A DNA stretch of 64,000 nt, from the NCBI GenBank assembly GCA_045643885.1, contig JAZRFY010000027.1, positions 1 through 64,000 on the forward strand, written 5' to 3'. Below the pieces are notes generated by a model. The model saw only the letters and a program-made list of their open reading frames with translations. It was not told the origin of the DNA and searched no databases. This document shows positions 27,763 through 35,880 of this stretch, in pieces. Source of the DNA: RGIG4608 sp045643885 (GTDB lineage: Bacteria; Bacillota; Clostridia; Oscillospirales; CAG-272). The position numbers and the translations under genes were made by a program. Positions within the stretch are counted from its first letter, which is position 1. Every line of letters starts with the position of its first letter.

Positions 27763-29676
27763 ATGTACAATCAACATCCCGAAAATGCCTCAACGAATAA
27801 CGTTGAGATCATTAAAGAAAGAAAAGTTGGTTCGTCATGGGAAAACGCCTCGTATAGCGGGGCGTTTTCTGTAAATGATGACATCCGATTCAGAATAAGT
27901 GTTCCAACAAGTATGGGAACACAGGGAATAGTGTTGAGAATAAACCGCGACGGTGAAAACTATTGGGATGTTCCTTTGACTCTTTCAAGCTTTGAACTTG
28001 GACGCGAGGAATACGTTCTCGAGCTTAATCTCCGTCATCTTTGCGGACCTGTTCCCGCACTCTTCTTCTACGAATTTTTGTTCCTCCGTGGAACGAGAAC
28101 ACTTTTTACCGTCAGTGTAAATAACTATGACTTTGAGCTTGCATATCACTCCGAGTCAAAATTCTCCTTGCTCGTTTACGAGGATTATTTTGAGGCTAAG
28201 GAATGGTTTGGTAAGGGAATTATGTACCACGTATTCGTTGATCGCTTTGCAAAGGGTGAAATTGCGCCTTGGCATAGAGATGATTATATCATCAACGAGG
28301 ATTGGTATAACGGAGTCCCCCAATATGCAAAAAATCAAGGTGATAGACTCAAAAACAACATGTTCTTTGGAGGAAATCTCAAGGGAATTGAGGATAAGCT
28401 CGACTATCTTGAGAGCCTTGGCACAAAGGTCATCTATTTAAGCCCCATCTTCAAGGCGTATTCAAACCATAAATACGACACGGGTGATTATATGACCGTC
28501 GACGAAATGTTTGGCGGTGAGGAAGCGTTCTGCTCCTTGCTTAACAAGGCTAAGGAGAAGGGAATGAGCATCATTCTTGACGGCGTTTTCAATCATACGG
28601 GTGACGATAGCCTTTACTTTAATAAATACAGAAAATATGACTCCGTCGGTGCTTGCAACGATCTCAATTCTCCCTATAAGGATTGGTTCAATTTCAAGTG
28701 CTATCCCTGTGACTATGATTCTTGGTGGGGAATAGATATCCTCCCCAAGCTCAATCAAAATAATGAAAGATGCCGTAACTACTTTGTTGGTGAAGGTGGA
28801 GTTATTGAAAAGTATACAAGGATGGGTATCGGTGGATGGAGACTTGACGTTGCCGACGAGCTTCCCGACGAATTTTTGTATCAGCTTCGCGAGAGCGTTC
28901 ATAAGAATTCTAACGGTCAGGGCATCGTTATCGGTGAGGTCTGGGAAAATGCGGCGGTAAAGAGCGCCTACGGCAAGAGAAGAAACTACTTCCACGGCCG
29001 TCAGCTCGATAGCGTTATGAACTATCCCTTAAGAAACGGGATCATCGATTTCGTTACCTACGGACTTGCTGAAATGCTCTATAATGTTCTTGTTGAGCTT
29101 TATTCCTCATATCCAAGATGCGTTTGCGATTCTCTTATGAATATACTCGGTACACACGATACTGAAAGAATACTTACAGTGCTTGGCGAAAATTACCGTC
29201 CCGATGCTCCCAACGACCATCTCGCAGTTATGAGAATGACGGCACAGGAAAGAGACGTAGCTATAAAAAGACTTAAGATGGCAGCCATTCTTCAGTATAC
29301 TGTTTACGGTATTCCGTCCGTGTTCTACGGTGACGAGGCCGGAATGGAGGGATATCACGATCCCTTCTGCAGAAGACCTTTCCCGTGGGGACGCGAAAAC
29401 GAAGAGCTTCTTGCACATTACAGAAAGCTTGGTGAGCTAAGAGTTATTGAAAAAGCATTTGATAGGGGCTCATTCAGAGTGCTCGATCACGGCAAGGAAA
29501 CTCTTACGTATGAAAGATGTAAGGAAGATTCACGAGTTGTAGTTATTGCCAACGGAGGAGAGAACATCTTCAGAACAAGACTTGACGGAAAATGGATAGA
29601 TATGCTCACCTATGAGAGCTTTGAAAATTACATTTCCGTTCTCCCTAATTCCGCAAGAATCTTAAAGCAAATATAA
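27763..29676 (+). CDS. GH13 alpha-amylase-family enzyme (neopullulanase-like)
   Basis: A 637-aa cytoplasmic glycoside hydrolase with no signal peptide. The first 140 residues form a beta-sandwich like the N-terminal domain of neopullulanase and cyclomaltodextrinase. The four GH13 regions are present: DGVFNHTG, GGWRLDVADE (nucleophile Asp), VIGEVWENA (acid/base Glu) and ILGTHDTERI. It begins three bases after glgP stops (TAAATAAATG), so it is the last gene of the glycogen operon. Likely trims limit dextrins; it lacks the layout of a GlgB branching enzyme. Pullulanase-type debranching is possible. Confidence 0.9.
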   Translation: MYNQHPENASTNNVEIIKERKVGSSWENASYSGAFSVNDDIRFRISVPTSMGTQGIVLRINRDGENYWDVPLTLSSFELGREEYVLELNLRHLCGPVPALFFYEFLFLRGTRTLFTVSVNNYDFELAYHSESKFSLLVYEDYFEAKEWFGKGIMYHVFVDRFAKGEIAPWHRDDYIINEDWYNGVPQYAKNQGDRLKNNMFFGGNLKGIEDKLDYLESLGTKVIYLSPIFKAYSNHKYDTGDYMTVDEMFGGEEAFCSLLNKAKEKGMSIILDGVFNHTGDDSLYFNKYRKYDSVGACNDLNSPYKDWFNFKCYPCDYDSWWGIDILPKLNQNNERCRNYFVGEGGVIEKYTRMGIGGWRLDVADELPDEFLYQLRESVHKNSNGQGIVIGEVWENAAVKSAYGKRRNYFHGRQLDSVMNYPLRNGIIDFVTYGLAEMLYNVLVELYSSYPRCVCDSLMNILGTHDTERILTVLGENYRPDAPNDHLAVMRMTAQERDVAIKRLKMAAILQYTVYGIPSVFYGDEAGMEGYHDPFCRRPFPWGRENEELLAHYRKLGELRVIEKAFDRGSFRVLDHGKETLTYERCKEDSRVVVIANGGENIFRTRLDGKWIDMLTYESFENYISVLPNSARILKQI

Positions 29677-29679
29677 AAT

Positions 29680-29713
29680 AAAGGTATCGCTTTTTGCGAT
29701 ACCTTTAAATTTT
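29680..29713 (+). terminator. Terminator of the glycogen operon
   Basis: Stem AAAGGTATCGC / GCGATACCTTT with a TTTTT loop, followed by an A/T-rich tail (AAATTTTTT), right after the GH13 gene. Confidence 0.85.
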
Positions 29714-29735
29714 TTAAATAAAAAACGAAAAAGTA

Positions 29736-29764
29736 TTGATATATGCTTTTTTTTGTGTTAATAT
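29736..29764 (+). promoter_or_regulatory. Promoter for the lipoprotein gene
   Basis: TTGATA, 17 bases, TAATAT, about 38 bases before the ATG at 29802. Confidence 0.55.
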
Positions 29765-29801
29765 TATCATAGGTAATTATATTTATATATGAAGGATGCT
29801 T

Positions 29802-30317
29802 ATGAAAGCCTTGAAAATATTGATATTTTTCACACTTTTAGCCATTTGTCTTTCAGCCTGTGCCTATTCGGACGGCACCGATAAAAAAGATGGTATTCTT
29901 CTTGACGGTGACGTTCTTTCATCCATAATCAAGGACGCACAGGATAAAGAAAACTCTCTTACAGCAAACGAGGGTGACGTGTTTTGGACATCGTCGGGAA
30001 AGATATGGCATAAAAGCGCAGATTGCTCATATCTTTCAAATTCAAAGGAAATCTATCATGGAACAGTTGACGAAGCAATGCTTGAGGGCAAGGAAAGAGC
30101 CTGTGACAGATGCTTTGCAACAGAAGAGGATAAGATTTATCTTGAGATTGAAAATGAGCCGATAAAGAACGGAGACGTCTTTTTCACAAGGGACGGAGCT
30201 TCCTGGCACAGTGACATAAACTGCAGTGCTATATGTGGAGCAGAAAAGATATATAACGCAAGTCCTGAAAAGGCCTCAGCGCTTGGAAAGGACAATTCTT
30301 GCGAATGTAATAAATAA
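29802..30317 (+). CDS. Lipoprotein with two WH...C...CxxC repeats
   Basis: 171 aa. A signal peptide (MKALKILIFFTLLAICLSAC) ends in a lipobox LSAC, so Cys20 should be lipid-anchored. The mature part contains two copies of one module: GDVFWTSSGKIWHKSADC...GKERACDRC and GDVFFTRDGASWHSDINC...GKDNSCECNK. The His, Cys, CxxC spacing resembles a small Ada-like metal-binding module. AAGGA lies six bases before the ATG at 29802; an ATG at 29796 falls within that site. The second copy ends in CEC, so it may bind metal less well. Function unknown. Confidence 0.78.
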   Translation: MKALKILIFFTLLAICLSACAYSDGTDKKDGILLDGDVLSSIIKDAQDKENSLTANEGDVFWTSSGKIWHKSADCSYLSNSKEIYHGTVDEAMLEGKERACDRCFATEEDKIYLEIENEPIKNGDVFFTRDGASWHSDINCSAICGAEKIYNASPEKASALGKDNSCECNK

Positions 30318-30348
30318 TTCATCTATGGTATTAACCGAAGGAGTATTT

Positions 30349-30852
30349 ATGACGATCAGACTTGCAGAAAAAAAGGATATCGACAGAATTATGCATATTA
30401 TTTCCGACGCACGCTCAAGCATCGGAAGACTTGGCATTGACCAGTGGCAATACGGATATCCCACAAGAGATATAGTTAAAGAAGACGTCGCACTTGAGCG
30501 TAGCTTCGTGGTGTGCGACGGTGAAAATATCTATGCAACCTTTGCCCTTATGATGAACGGTGAGCCGACGTATAAAAAGATTTACTGTGGCTCATGGCTT
30601 GGTGACGGTGAATACCTTGCATTACATAGAATCGCAATCGATTCAGCACATAGAGGACAGGGCATTGCCGAAGAGATTATTGAATTTCTCAAAAGATTTG
30701 CGTCCGAAAACGGATACGTAAGCGTTCGCGTTGATACACACGAGGGCAATATTCCCATGAGAAAAATGCTCGAAAAGAACGGTTTTGAATACTGTGGCAC
30801 GATCCATCTTTTAGACGGTCAGTCCAGAGTGGCATACGAAAAATTGGTATAA
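30349..30852 (+). CDS. GNAT-family N-acetyltransferase
   Basis: 167 aa beginning MTIRLAEKKDIDRIMHII. The acetyl-CoA loop is AHRGQGIAEEIIEFL (about 105-120) preceded by LHRIAID, and the C-terminal VDTHEGNIPMRKMLEKNGF matches motif B of GNAT enzymes. Substrate cannot be read from the sequence. The ATG at 30349 has CGAAGGAG eight bases upstream; a longer frame from 30226 overlaps the lipoprotein and is rejected. Seven bases before smpB, so they are likely co-transcribed. Confidence 0.9.
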   Translation: MTIRLAEKKDIDRIMHIISDARSSIGRLGIDQWQYGYPTRDIVKEDVALERSFVVCDGENIYATFALMMNGEPTYKKIYCGSWLGDGEYLALHRIAIDSAHRGQGIAEEIIEFLKRFASENGYVSVRVDTHEGNIPMRKMLEKNGFEYCGTIHLLDGQSRVAYEKLV

Positions 30853-30859
30853 GGAAATT

Positions 30860-31330
30860 ATGGCAGAAAATAAAAGTAACGTTAAGATAATATCTCAAAA
30901 TAAAAAGGCGTATCACGACTATTTTATCGATGAGAGATACGAGGCAGGCATTGAGCTTTTCGGCACAGAGGTCAAAAGCATTCGTGCAGGCAGAGTAAAT
31001 TTAAAGGAATCCTATTGCGACATCAAGGACGGTGAGGTTTTTGCCGTTGGTATGCACATAAGCCCCTATGAACAGGGCAACGTGTTCAATAAGGATCCCC
31101 TTCGTCCCAAAAAGCTCCTCCTTCATAAGAGGGAGATACTCAAGCTTTTCGGCTTGGTATCACAAAAGGGATACACACTTGTTCCGCTTCAGATATATCT
31201 TTCCAATTCGCGTGTAAAAATGGAGATAGGACTTTGCCGAGGCAAAAAGCTCTATGATAAGCGCGAGGATATGGCGCGCAATGATGCAAAGCGCGATATG
31301 GAAAGAGCATTCAAATCACACAACGATTAA
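30860..31330 (+). CDS. smpB: SsrA-binding protein SmpB
   Basis: Small protein that carries tmRNA into stalled ribosomes. Typical segments: NKKAYHDYFIDERYEAGIEL, GTEVKSIRAGRVNLKESYC, LLLHKREILKL and the basic tail KKLYDKREDMARNDAKRDMERA that mimics an anticodon. 156 aa is normal. AAGGAAATT precedes the ATG. Its partner tmRNA lies about 4.5 kb downstream on the other strand in this same window. Confidence 0.97.
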   Translation: MAENKSNVKIISQNKKAYHDYFIDERYEAGIELFGTEVKSIRAGRVNLKESYCDIKDGEVFAVGMHISPYEQGNVFNKDPLRPKKLLLHKREILKLFGLVSQKGYTLVPLQIYLSNSRVKMEIGLCRGKKLYDKREDMARNDAKRDMERAFKSHND

Positions 31331-31345
31331 AATTGGAGAACTGAA

Positions 31346-32839
31346 ATGAACCAAAGCTTCGATAATCAAAGATATATTGAATTACAATCAAAGCACATCA
31401 ACGATAGGATCGAACAGTTTGGAGGCAAGCTCTATCTTGAGTTTGGCGGCAAGCTTTTTGACGATTATCACGCATCCCGAGTGCTTCCCGGCTTTATGCC
31501 CGACTCCAAGCTCCATATGCTTTTGGCGCTTAAGGATAAGGCAGAGATTGTCATCGTTGTAAATACCGACGATATCGAGAAAAACAAAATAAGAGGTGAC
31601 CTTGGAATCACCTATGACCTTGACGTGCTTCGTCTTATAGACGCGTTCAAAAACGTTGGACTCTATGTTGGAAGCGTTGTGCTTACCCGATTCGAGTCCG
31701 TGCACCCTGCAGTTGCCAAATTCGAGCGTAAGCTTGAAAAATTAGGCATTAAGGTGTACCACCACTATACGATCCCCGGCTATCCCTCCAACGTAGCAAA
31801 GATTGTCAGTGATGACGGCTTTGGCAAAAACGAATATGTTGAAACTCAAAGAGAGCTTGTTATCGTAACAGGTCCCGGTCCCGGTAGCGGTAAGATGGCT
31901 GTGTGCCTCTCCCAGCTCTATAACGATAATAAGCAGGGAATTAAGGCAGGATATGCAAAGTTTGAAACCTTCCCCATATGGAATAAGCCCCTCCGTCACC
32001 CTGTAAACCTCGCTTATGAGGCTGCAACGGCTGACCTTAACGACGTAAATATGATTGACCCCTATCACCTTGAAAAATATGGTGAAATGGCAGTAAACTA
32101 TAATAGAGACGTTGAAATTTTCCCCGTCCTCGATGCGATATTCAAGGGGATCTACGGTGATAAATCCCCCTATTTCTCACCCACTGATATGGGTGTAAAT
32201 ATGGTCGGAAATTGTATCATCGACGATGAGGAGGTAATAGACGCGTCAAAGAGAGAGATCGTTCGTAGATATTATGACGCACTTTGTGCCTATAGGGATG
32301 ATGATACCGAGAGAAATAAGAATTCCGTTCAAAAGATAGAGCTTCTTATGCAGCAGGCAGGCATCACAAAGAATTATCGTAAGGTAATTGCTGCGGCAAA
32401 GGCAAAGAGTGAAGAAACCGGTGTTCCCACGGCGGCAATCGAGCTTGCTGACGGACGAATCATCACGGGTAAAGCAACCGACCTTCTTGAAAGCGTTTCT
32501 GCAATGCTCCTCAATGCATTGAAGGAGATAACAGGCATTCCCGACGAGATACACCTTCTCGCACCCGAGGTAATCGAGCCCGTTCAAAAGCTCAAATGTC
32601 AGTATCTTTCAAGAACCTATAAGAAGTTGAACGTAAATGAGATTCTCATCGCACTTTCAATTTCAGCACATACCTCTGCAACGGCGGCGCACGTGCTTAA
32701 GCACCTTCCCAAGCTTGCAGGATGCGATATCCACTCAACCGTAATGCTCCCAAGTGCCGACGTCGAGGTCCTCAAAAAGCTCGGACTCAACGTCACCTGC
32801 GAGCCCAAATATCAAATCAAAGAAATCTTCATTGGATGA
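31346..32839 (+). CDS. DUF1846-family protein
   Basis: A 497-aa cytoplasmic protein matching the conserved DUF1846 family of Bacillota, in length and in segments such as YLEFGGKLFDDYHASRVLPGF and VSDDGFGKNEYVETQRELV. A P-loop-like TGPGPGSGKMAVCLSQLY lies at about 175-191. Family function is not established; nucleotide binding is a reasonable guess. It starts 15 bases after smpB (GGAGAACTGAAATG). A strong terminator follows. Confidence 0.9.
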   Translation: MNQSFDNQRYIELQSKHINDRIEQFGGKLYLEFGGKLFDDYHASRVLPGFMPDSKLHMLLALKDKAEIVIVVNTDDIEKNKIRGDLGITYDLDVLRLIDAFKNVGLYVGSVVLTRFESVHPAVAKFERKLEKLGIKVYHHYTIPGYPSNVAKIVSDDGFGKNEYVETQRELVIVTGPGPGSGKMAVCLSQLYNDNKQGIKAGYAKFETFPIWNKPLRHPVNLAYEAATADLNDVNMIDPYHLEKYGEMAVNYNRDVEIFPVLDAIFKGIYGDKSPYFSPTDMGVNMVGNCIIDDEEVIDASKREIVRRYYDALCAYRDDDTERNKNSVQKIELLMQQAGITKNYRKVIAAAKAKSEETGVPTAAIELADGRIITGKATDLLESVSAMLLNALKEITGIPDEIHLLAPEVIEPVQKLKCQYLSRTYKKLNVNEILIALSISAHTSATAAHVLKHLPKLAGCDIHSTVMLPSADVEVLKKLGLNVTCEPKYQIKEIFIG

Positions 32840-32846
32840 TATAATA

Positions 32847-32874
32847 AAAGCACTTGCAAATGCAAGTGCTTTTG
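32847..32874 (+). terminator. Terminator after the DUF1846 gene
   Basis: Stem AAAAGCACTTGCA / TGCAAGTGCTTTT with an AA loop, followed by TGTTGTTTTAC. Confidence 0.85.
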
Positions 32875-32892
32875 TTGTTTTACTTGTTTTTT

Positions 32893-32942
32893 CTCGTGAA
32901 ATCTTCGGTCACCGTTCAAAAACAACACACTGTGTTGTTTTT
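32893..32942 (+). repeat. Direct repeat, left copy, with 12-bp hairpin
   Basis: Begins CTCG and contains a 23-base core (32902-32924) identical to 35759-35781. It ends in a perfect hairpin AAAAACAACACA-C-TGTGTTGTTTTT at 32918-32942. The right copy has the same layout in the same orientation on the other side of the accessory cassette. Confidence 0.8.
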
Positions 32943-33152
32943 ATCCTTGCTTTCCTAGCCCAAAACGAGTAGGCATCTCTCCAAAAAAGCGATTTCCGAG
33001 GAGCTGGTCGAGACAAGCTCGGCAGACTTCGGAAGCATCTCGGAAAGTTGGTTGCGATATGGAGACAGTCCTCGAAAAGAAGTTCGGAAACTTGGTTGCG
33101 ATATGGTAACAATCCTCGGAAATGTTTAGGATATGTTAACTATTGTTCATTA
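32943..33152. other. Intergenic region with a 35-base tandem direct repeat
   Basis: No gene is seen here. The units at 33041-33075 and 33085-33119 share CGGAAA, TTGGTTGCGATATGG and TCCTCG with a 44-base period. The upstream part (32990-33040) contains a GAGCT/AGCTC inverted repeat and several TTCGGAA-like words. It looks like decayed or repeat-derived sequence at the cassette edge. Confidence 0.5.
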
Positions 33153-33716
33153 TCAAATGTATTCGATAGGCAAATGACCATAAATAATCTTATATTCTGC
33201 GGATTTATAGTATTCTTTTACTTTTTCTTGATTTTGAGAAATGTAATCATTTGCTCCTGCTATTAAAGCATCTATTAATCCAATTACATTTATGGAAACA
33301 CTAGTATCACCAACAAAATTTTCTGCCACATTGCATAAATAGGAGTCGCCACAATGAGCAGAACAGTCTGACACACATAAAGAAAATGTATCTATAATAC
33401 CATTTTTGTTATTACTATTCGATTTCAAATCGTTATTTCCAGCATGCAATACAGAACATCTTAAAGCATAGCAATTATTCCCGTCGAATTTGCTATTTTC
33501 CATCCCTTTGTTTATTAGTTCATTTTGAGATTTAGAAAATTCATAATATGGATATATCCATTTGTTAAACCATTCAACATACTCTTCGCGATGGGTTTTT
33601 CTATTATGTTCTATATTACTTAAAATATTAGGGAGTGTTAACGCCAATGCTAAAGCTGACACATATGCTTTGCTGTTTTTTGCAACTGTGATATCATTGA
33701 TTATATCTTCTACCAT
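33153..33716 (-). CDS. Small protein with HEPN-like RxxxxH motif
   Basis: 187 aa, mostly helical, no signal peptide. ALRCSVLHAG carries Arg86 and His91 in the RxxxxH spacing found in the active site of HEPN ribonucleases, and the start AYVSALALALTLPNILSNIE followed by EEYVEWFNKWIYPYY resembles small accessory proteins seen in defence islands. A Cys-rich patch (SLCVSDCSAHCGDSYLC, about 115-131) is unusual. It starts seven bases after the upstream zinc-ribbon gene, so the two form one transcript. The gene is visibly richer in A/T than its neighbours. HEPN membership is inferred from the motif alone. Confidence 0.7.
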   Translation of the reverse strand: MVEDIINDITVAKNSKAYVSALALALTLPNILSNIEHNRKTHREEYVEWFNKWIYPYYEFSKSQNELINKGMENSKFDGNNCYALRCSVLHAGNNDLKSNSNNKNGIIDTFSLCVSDCSAHCGDSYLCNVAENFVGDTSVSINVIGLIDALIAGANDYISQNQEKVKEYYKSAEYKIIYGHLPIEYI

Positions 33717-33723
33717 AGACTAG

Positions 33724-35598
33724 TTATACCTTTGCTTTTTTCTTGTTTTTGGCACATATGGGACATCCAGTTCCATTATTTCTATGACTTATGGTTGCCT
33801 GCCATTCATGTTTGTTACTACATATCCACCATACTTTTTGGCTGCTATTAGGCATAACTTCAGTTGGTAATAATTCATTGTTTTTTTCATAATTCCATTC
33901 GTTAGCTAAAATTGGATTAACTGTTTGTAAATCGTTTTCACCTTTAACTGCATATCTGCCTGAACAATATGGACATCCTCTTCCTTTATTTCGGTTTTTA
34001 ATCATCGCTTGCCATTCATGTCCTTTATTACATTTCCACCAAACCTTTTTGTGACTATTAGGAGTTACATCTTCTGGCATTAAATTTCCGTTCTTTTCAT
34101 AATTCCATTCATTGGCTAATAGAGGATGAATTGTATTTAATTCGTTGTAACCTTTTAATATTTTTTTGTTTGAGCAAATTGGACATCCATAACCATTATT
34201 TCTATTAGCGATAGCTGCTTGCCATTCATGTCCTTTATTACATTTCCACCAAACTTTTTTATGACTATTAGGAGTTACATCTTCTGGCATTAAATTTCCG
34301 TTCTTTTCATAATTCCACTCATTGGCTAAAGTAGGATTAATTGTATGTAAATCATTATAACCTCTCAATATTTGTTTGCTTGAGCAAATTGGACATCCGC
34401 GCCCATTATTTCTATTGTATATTGTTGCTTTCCACTCGTGACCTTTGTTACACTTCCACCAAGCATTATATCCACTATTGGCGGTAAAGTGATATGGTTT
34501 GGATTCTCCGTTTTTTTCATAATTCCATTCGTTAGCTAAAATTGGATTAATCGTTTGTAAGTCATTATAACCTTTTAATACATTTTTACCTATACAATAA
34601 GGACATCCAACCCCACTATTTCGACTGCCTATTGTAGCTTGCCATTCATGTCCATTACTACATTGCCACCAAACTTTTTGTTTACTATTCGCAGTAAAAT
34701 TTTCAGGTTTTAAAGTTTGATTTTTTATATAATTCCATTCATTTGCCAAAAATGGATTCGTAGTTTGCAAATCATTATAGCCTTTTAATACTTTTTTGTT
34801 TGAACAGTATGGACAGCCGTATCCCTTATTTCTATTATCTACTGTGGATTGCCACTCGTGACCTTTGCTACATATCCACCATACTCTTTTTCCACTATTA
34901 GCTGTTAAATGTTCTGGGATTAAACGACCGTTTTTTTCGTAATTCCATTCTTTTGCAATTTCAGGATTTACAATATACAAAGACCTATCCTTTTCAATGT
35001 AATCTCTCAAATTTTCGATTTCTATGGAATCTCTTTCAAGATCAATGTCAACATTTTCTCCGATTATTTCTTTTAAAATCATCTGAAGTATTGCCGAAAA
35101 GTTTTTTTCTACAACGTAGTCAATAGAACTATCGTTTAGGGGGGGCAATTTTTCTCTTATTCGGTACAGTTTAATTCCATCTTTTTGACACTTTCGATTT
35201 TTTGCTAAATCCTTTTGCTGTTTATTTTTATGCCAAAAATACCCATCATATTCAATTGCAATGTTTTTGGATGGGATATAGATATCTAATTCATAGCCTC
35301 TATCATTATATGAATGTATTACATCCAAACCATATTTTTGTAGATAATACACAAGTGAATATTCAGGAAGAGAGGTTCTACGTTCAGAATTGCACAATGG
35401 ACAACCGCTCCCTGTGTGTCGACTATTTATTACTGCTTGCCACTCGTGTCTTTTATGACATTTCCACCAAACTTTTTTACCACTACCGCAAGTAAGTTTT
35501 GTGGGATCGAATCCAAGTTCATTATTCTTCTCCCAATCCCATTCTGCCATAAGTTGAGCATTATCGCTCACGTATTTCTTTTCTTTCTTTTCTGCCAT
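33724..35598 (-). CDS. Seven-zinc-ribbon protein with inserted Vsr-like endonuclease domain
   Basis: A 624-aa protein built from seven repeats of about 70 residues, each VWWKC..GHEWQA....RN.G.GCPYC: a CxxxH...CxxC zinc ribbon of the DUF4379 (probable zinc-ribbon) type, with ANEWNYEKN linkers. Between repeats 1 and 2 (about 75-155) lies a Vsr-like nuclease domain: ELDIYIPSKNIAIEYDGYFWHKN matches the D...DGxFWH core of very-short-patch-repair endonucleases, then DGIKLYRIREKLP. Two adjacent ribbon units are nearly identical in DNA. The start is uncertain: GTG at 35607 or ATG at 35598, neither with a strong ribosome site. Likely binds and cuts nucleic acid. A/T-rich, probably acquired. Confidence 0.85.
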   Translation of the reverse strand: MAEKKEKKYVSDNAQLMAEWDWEKNNELGFDPTKLTCGSGKKVWWKCHKRHEWQAVINSRHTGSGCPLCNSERRTSLPEYSLVYYLQKYGLDVIHSYNDRGYELDIYIPSKNIAIEYDGYFWHKNKQQKDLAKNRKCQKDGIKLYRIREKLPPLNDSSIDYVVEKNFSAILQMILKEIIGENVDIDLERDSIEIENLRDYIEKDRSLYIVNPEIAKEWNYEKNGRLIPEHLTANSGKRVWWICSKGHEWQSTVDNRNKGYGCPYCSNKKVLKGYNDLQTTNPFLANEWNYIKNQTLKPENFTANSKQKVWWQCSNGHEWQATIGSRNSGVGCPYCIGKNVLKGYNDLQTINPILANEWNYEKNGESKPYHFTANSGYNAWWKCNKGHEWKATIYNRNNGRGCPICSSKQILRGYNDLHTINPTLANEWNYEKNGNLMPEDVTPNSHKKVWWKCNKGHEWQAAIANRNNGYGCPICSNKKILKGYNELNTIHPLLANEWNYEKNGNLMPEDVTPNSHKKVWWKCNKGHEWQAMIKNRNKGRGCPYCSGRYAVKGENDLQTVNPILANEWNYEKNNELLPTEVMPNSSQKVWWICSNKHEWQATISHRNNGTGCPICAKNKKKAKV

Positions 35599-35607
35599 AA
35601 TGCTCAC

Positions 35608-35748
35608 TCACTTTCTTGAATTTTGTTTATAGATTAATTATATCACGAATTATTAGTGAATGCAACGAATTTTGCAAATGTTTGGAATTTTAGGGGAATT
35701 CGCTCTTGAATTTTGTGAGGCAATGAGCAAAAGAGGTAAGGTTTATGC
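35608..35748. other. Intergenic region with inverted repeats upstream of the cassette
   Basis: No gene is seen. It holds the cassette's presumed promoter region and an inverted repeat AATTTTGTGAGGCA (35709-35722) / TGCCTCGCAAAATT (35747-35760) with one mismatch. Another pairing joins AGGGGAAT near 35693 with ATTCCCCT at 35812, so the whole 35690-35823 stretch could fold as one element enclosing the right direct repeat. Confidence 0.5.
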
Positions 35749-35799
35749 CTCGCAAAATTCTTCGGTCACCGTTCAAAAACAGCGCACTGTGCTGTTTTT
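35749..35799 (+). repeat. Direct repeat, right copy, with 12-bp hairpin
   Basis: Same layout as the copy at 32893-32942: CTCG, the identical 23-base core (35759-35781), and a hairpin AAAAACAGCGCA-C-TGTGCTGTTTTT (35775-35799). Compared with the left copy, one pair changes from A-T to G-C on both arms and another becomes G-T, so base pairing is kept. Confidence 0.8.
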
Positions 35800-35833
35800 T
35801 CACTGCGTTCGATTCCCCTCATTTTATGCAACG

Positions 35834-35880
35834 AAAAAATAACAAGGGAGCACTCTAAAGAGCACCCCCTTATTATTTTT
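35834..35880 (-). terminator. Terminator of tmRNA
   Basis: On the minus strand, directly after the CCA end of tmRNA: a G-rich arm GGGGGTGCTC pairs with GAGTGCTCCC (with G-U pairs) and is followed by TTGTTATTTTTT. Confidence 0.75.

Noticed and set aside
27763..29676. GlgB branching enzyme
   Set aside because: The N-terminal layout, catalytic region spacing and length match neopullulanase-type GH13 enzymes better than GlgB.
33041..33119. Possible CRISPR array
   Set aside because: Only two related units, no constant spacer length beyond one gap, and no cas genes nearby.
33153..35620. Integrative element or prophage at ssrA
   Set aside because: The position fits, but no integrase, transposase or phage structural gene is present, so only a cassette is claimed.
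35807..35820. Possible tRNA gene from the T-arm-like GTTCGATTCCCCTC
   Set aside because: No acceptor stem, D arm or anticodon arm can be placed around it; it is better explained as an inverted copy of the tmRNA T arm.
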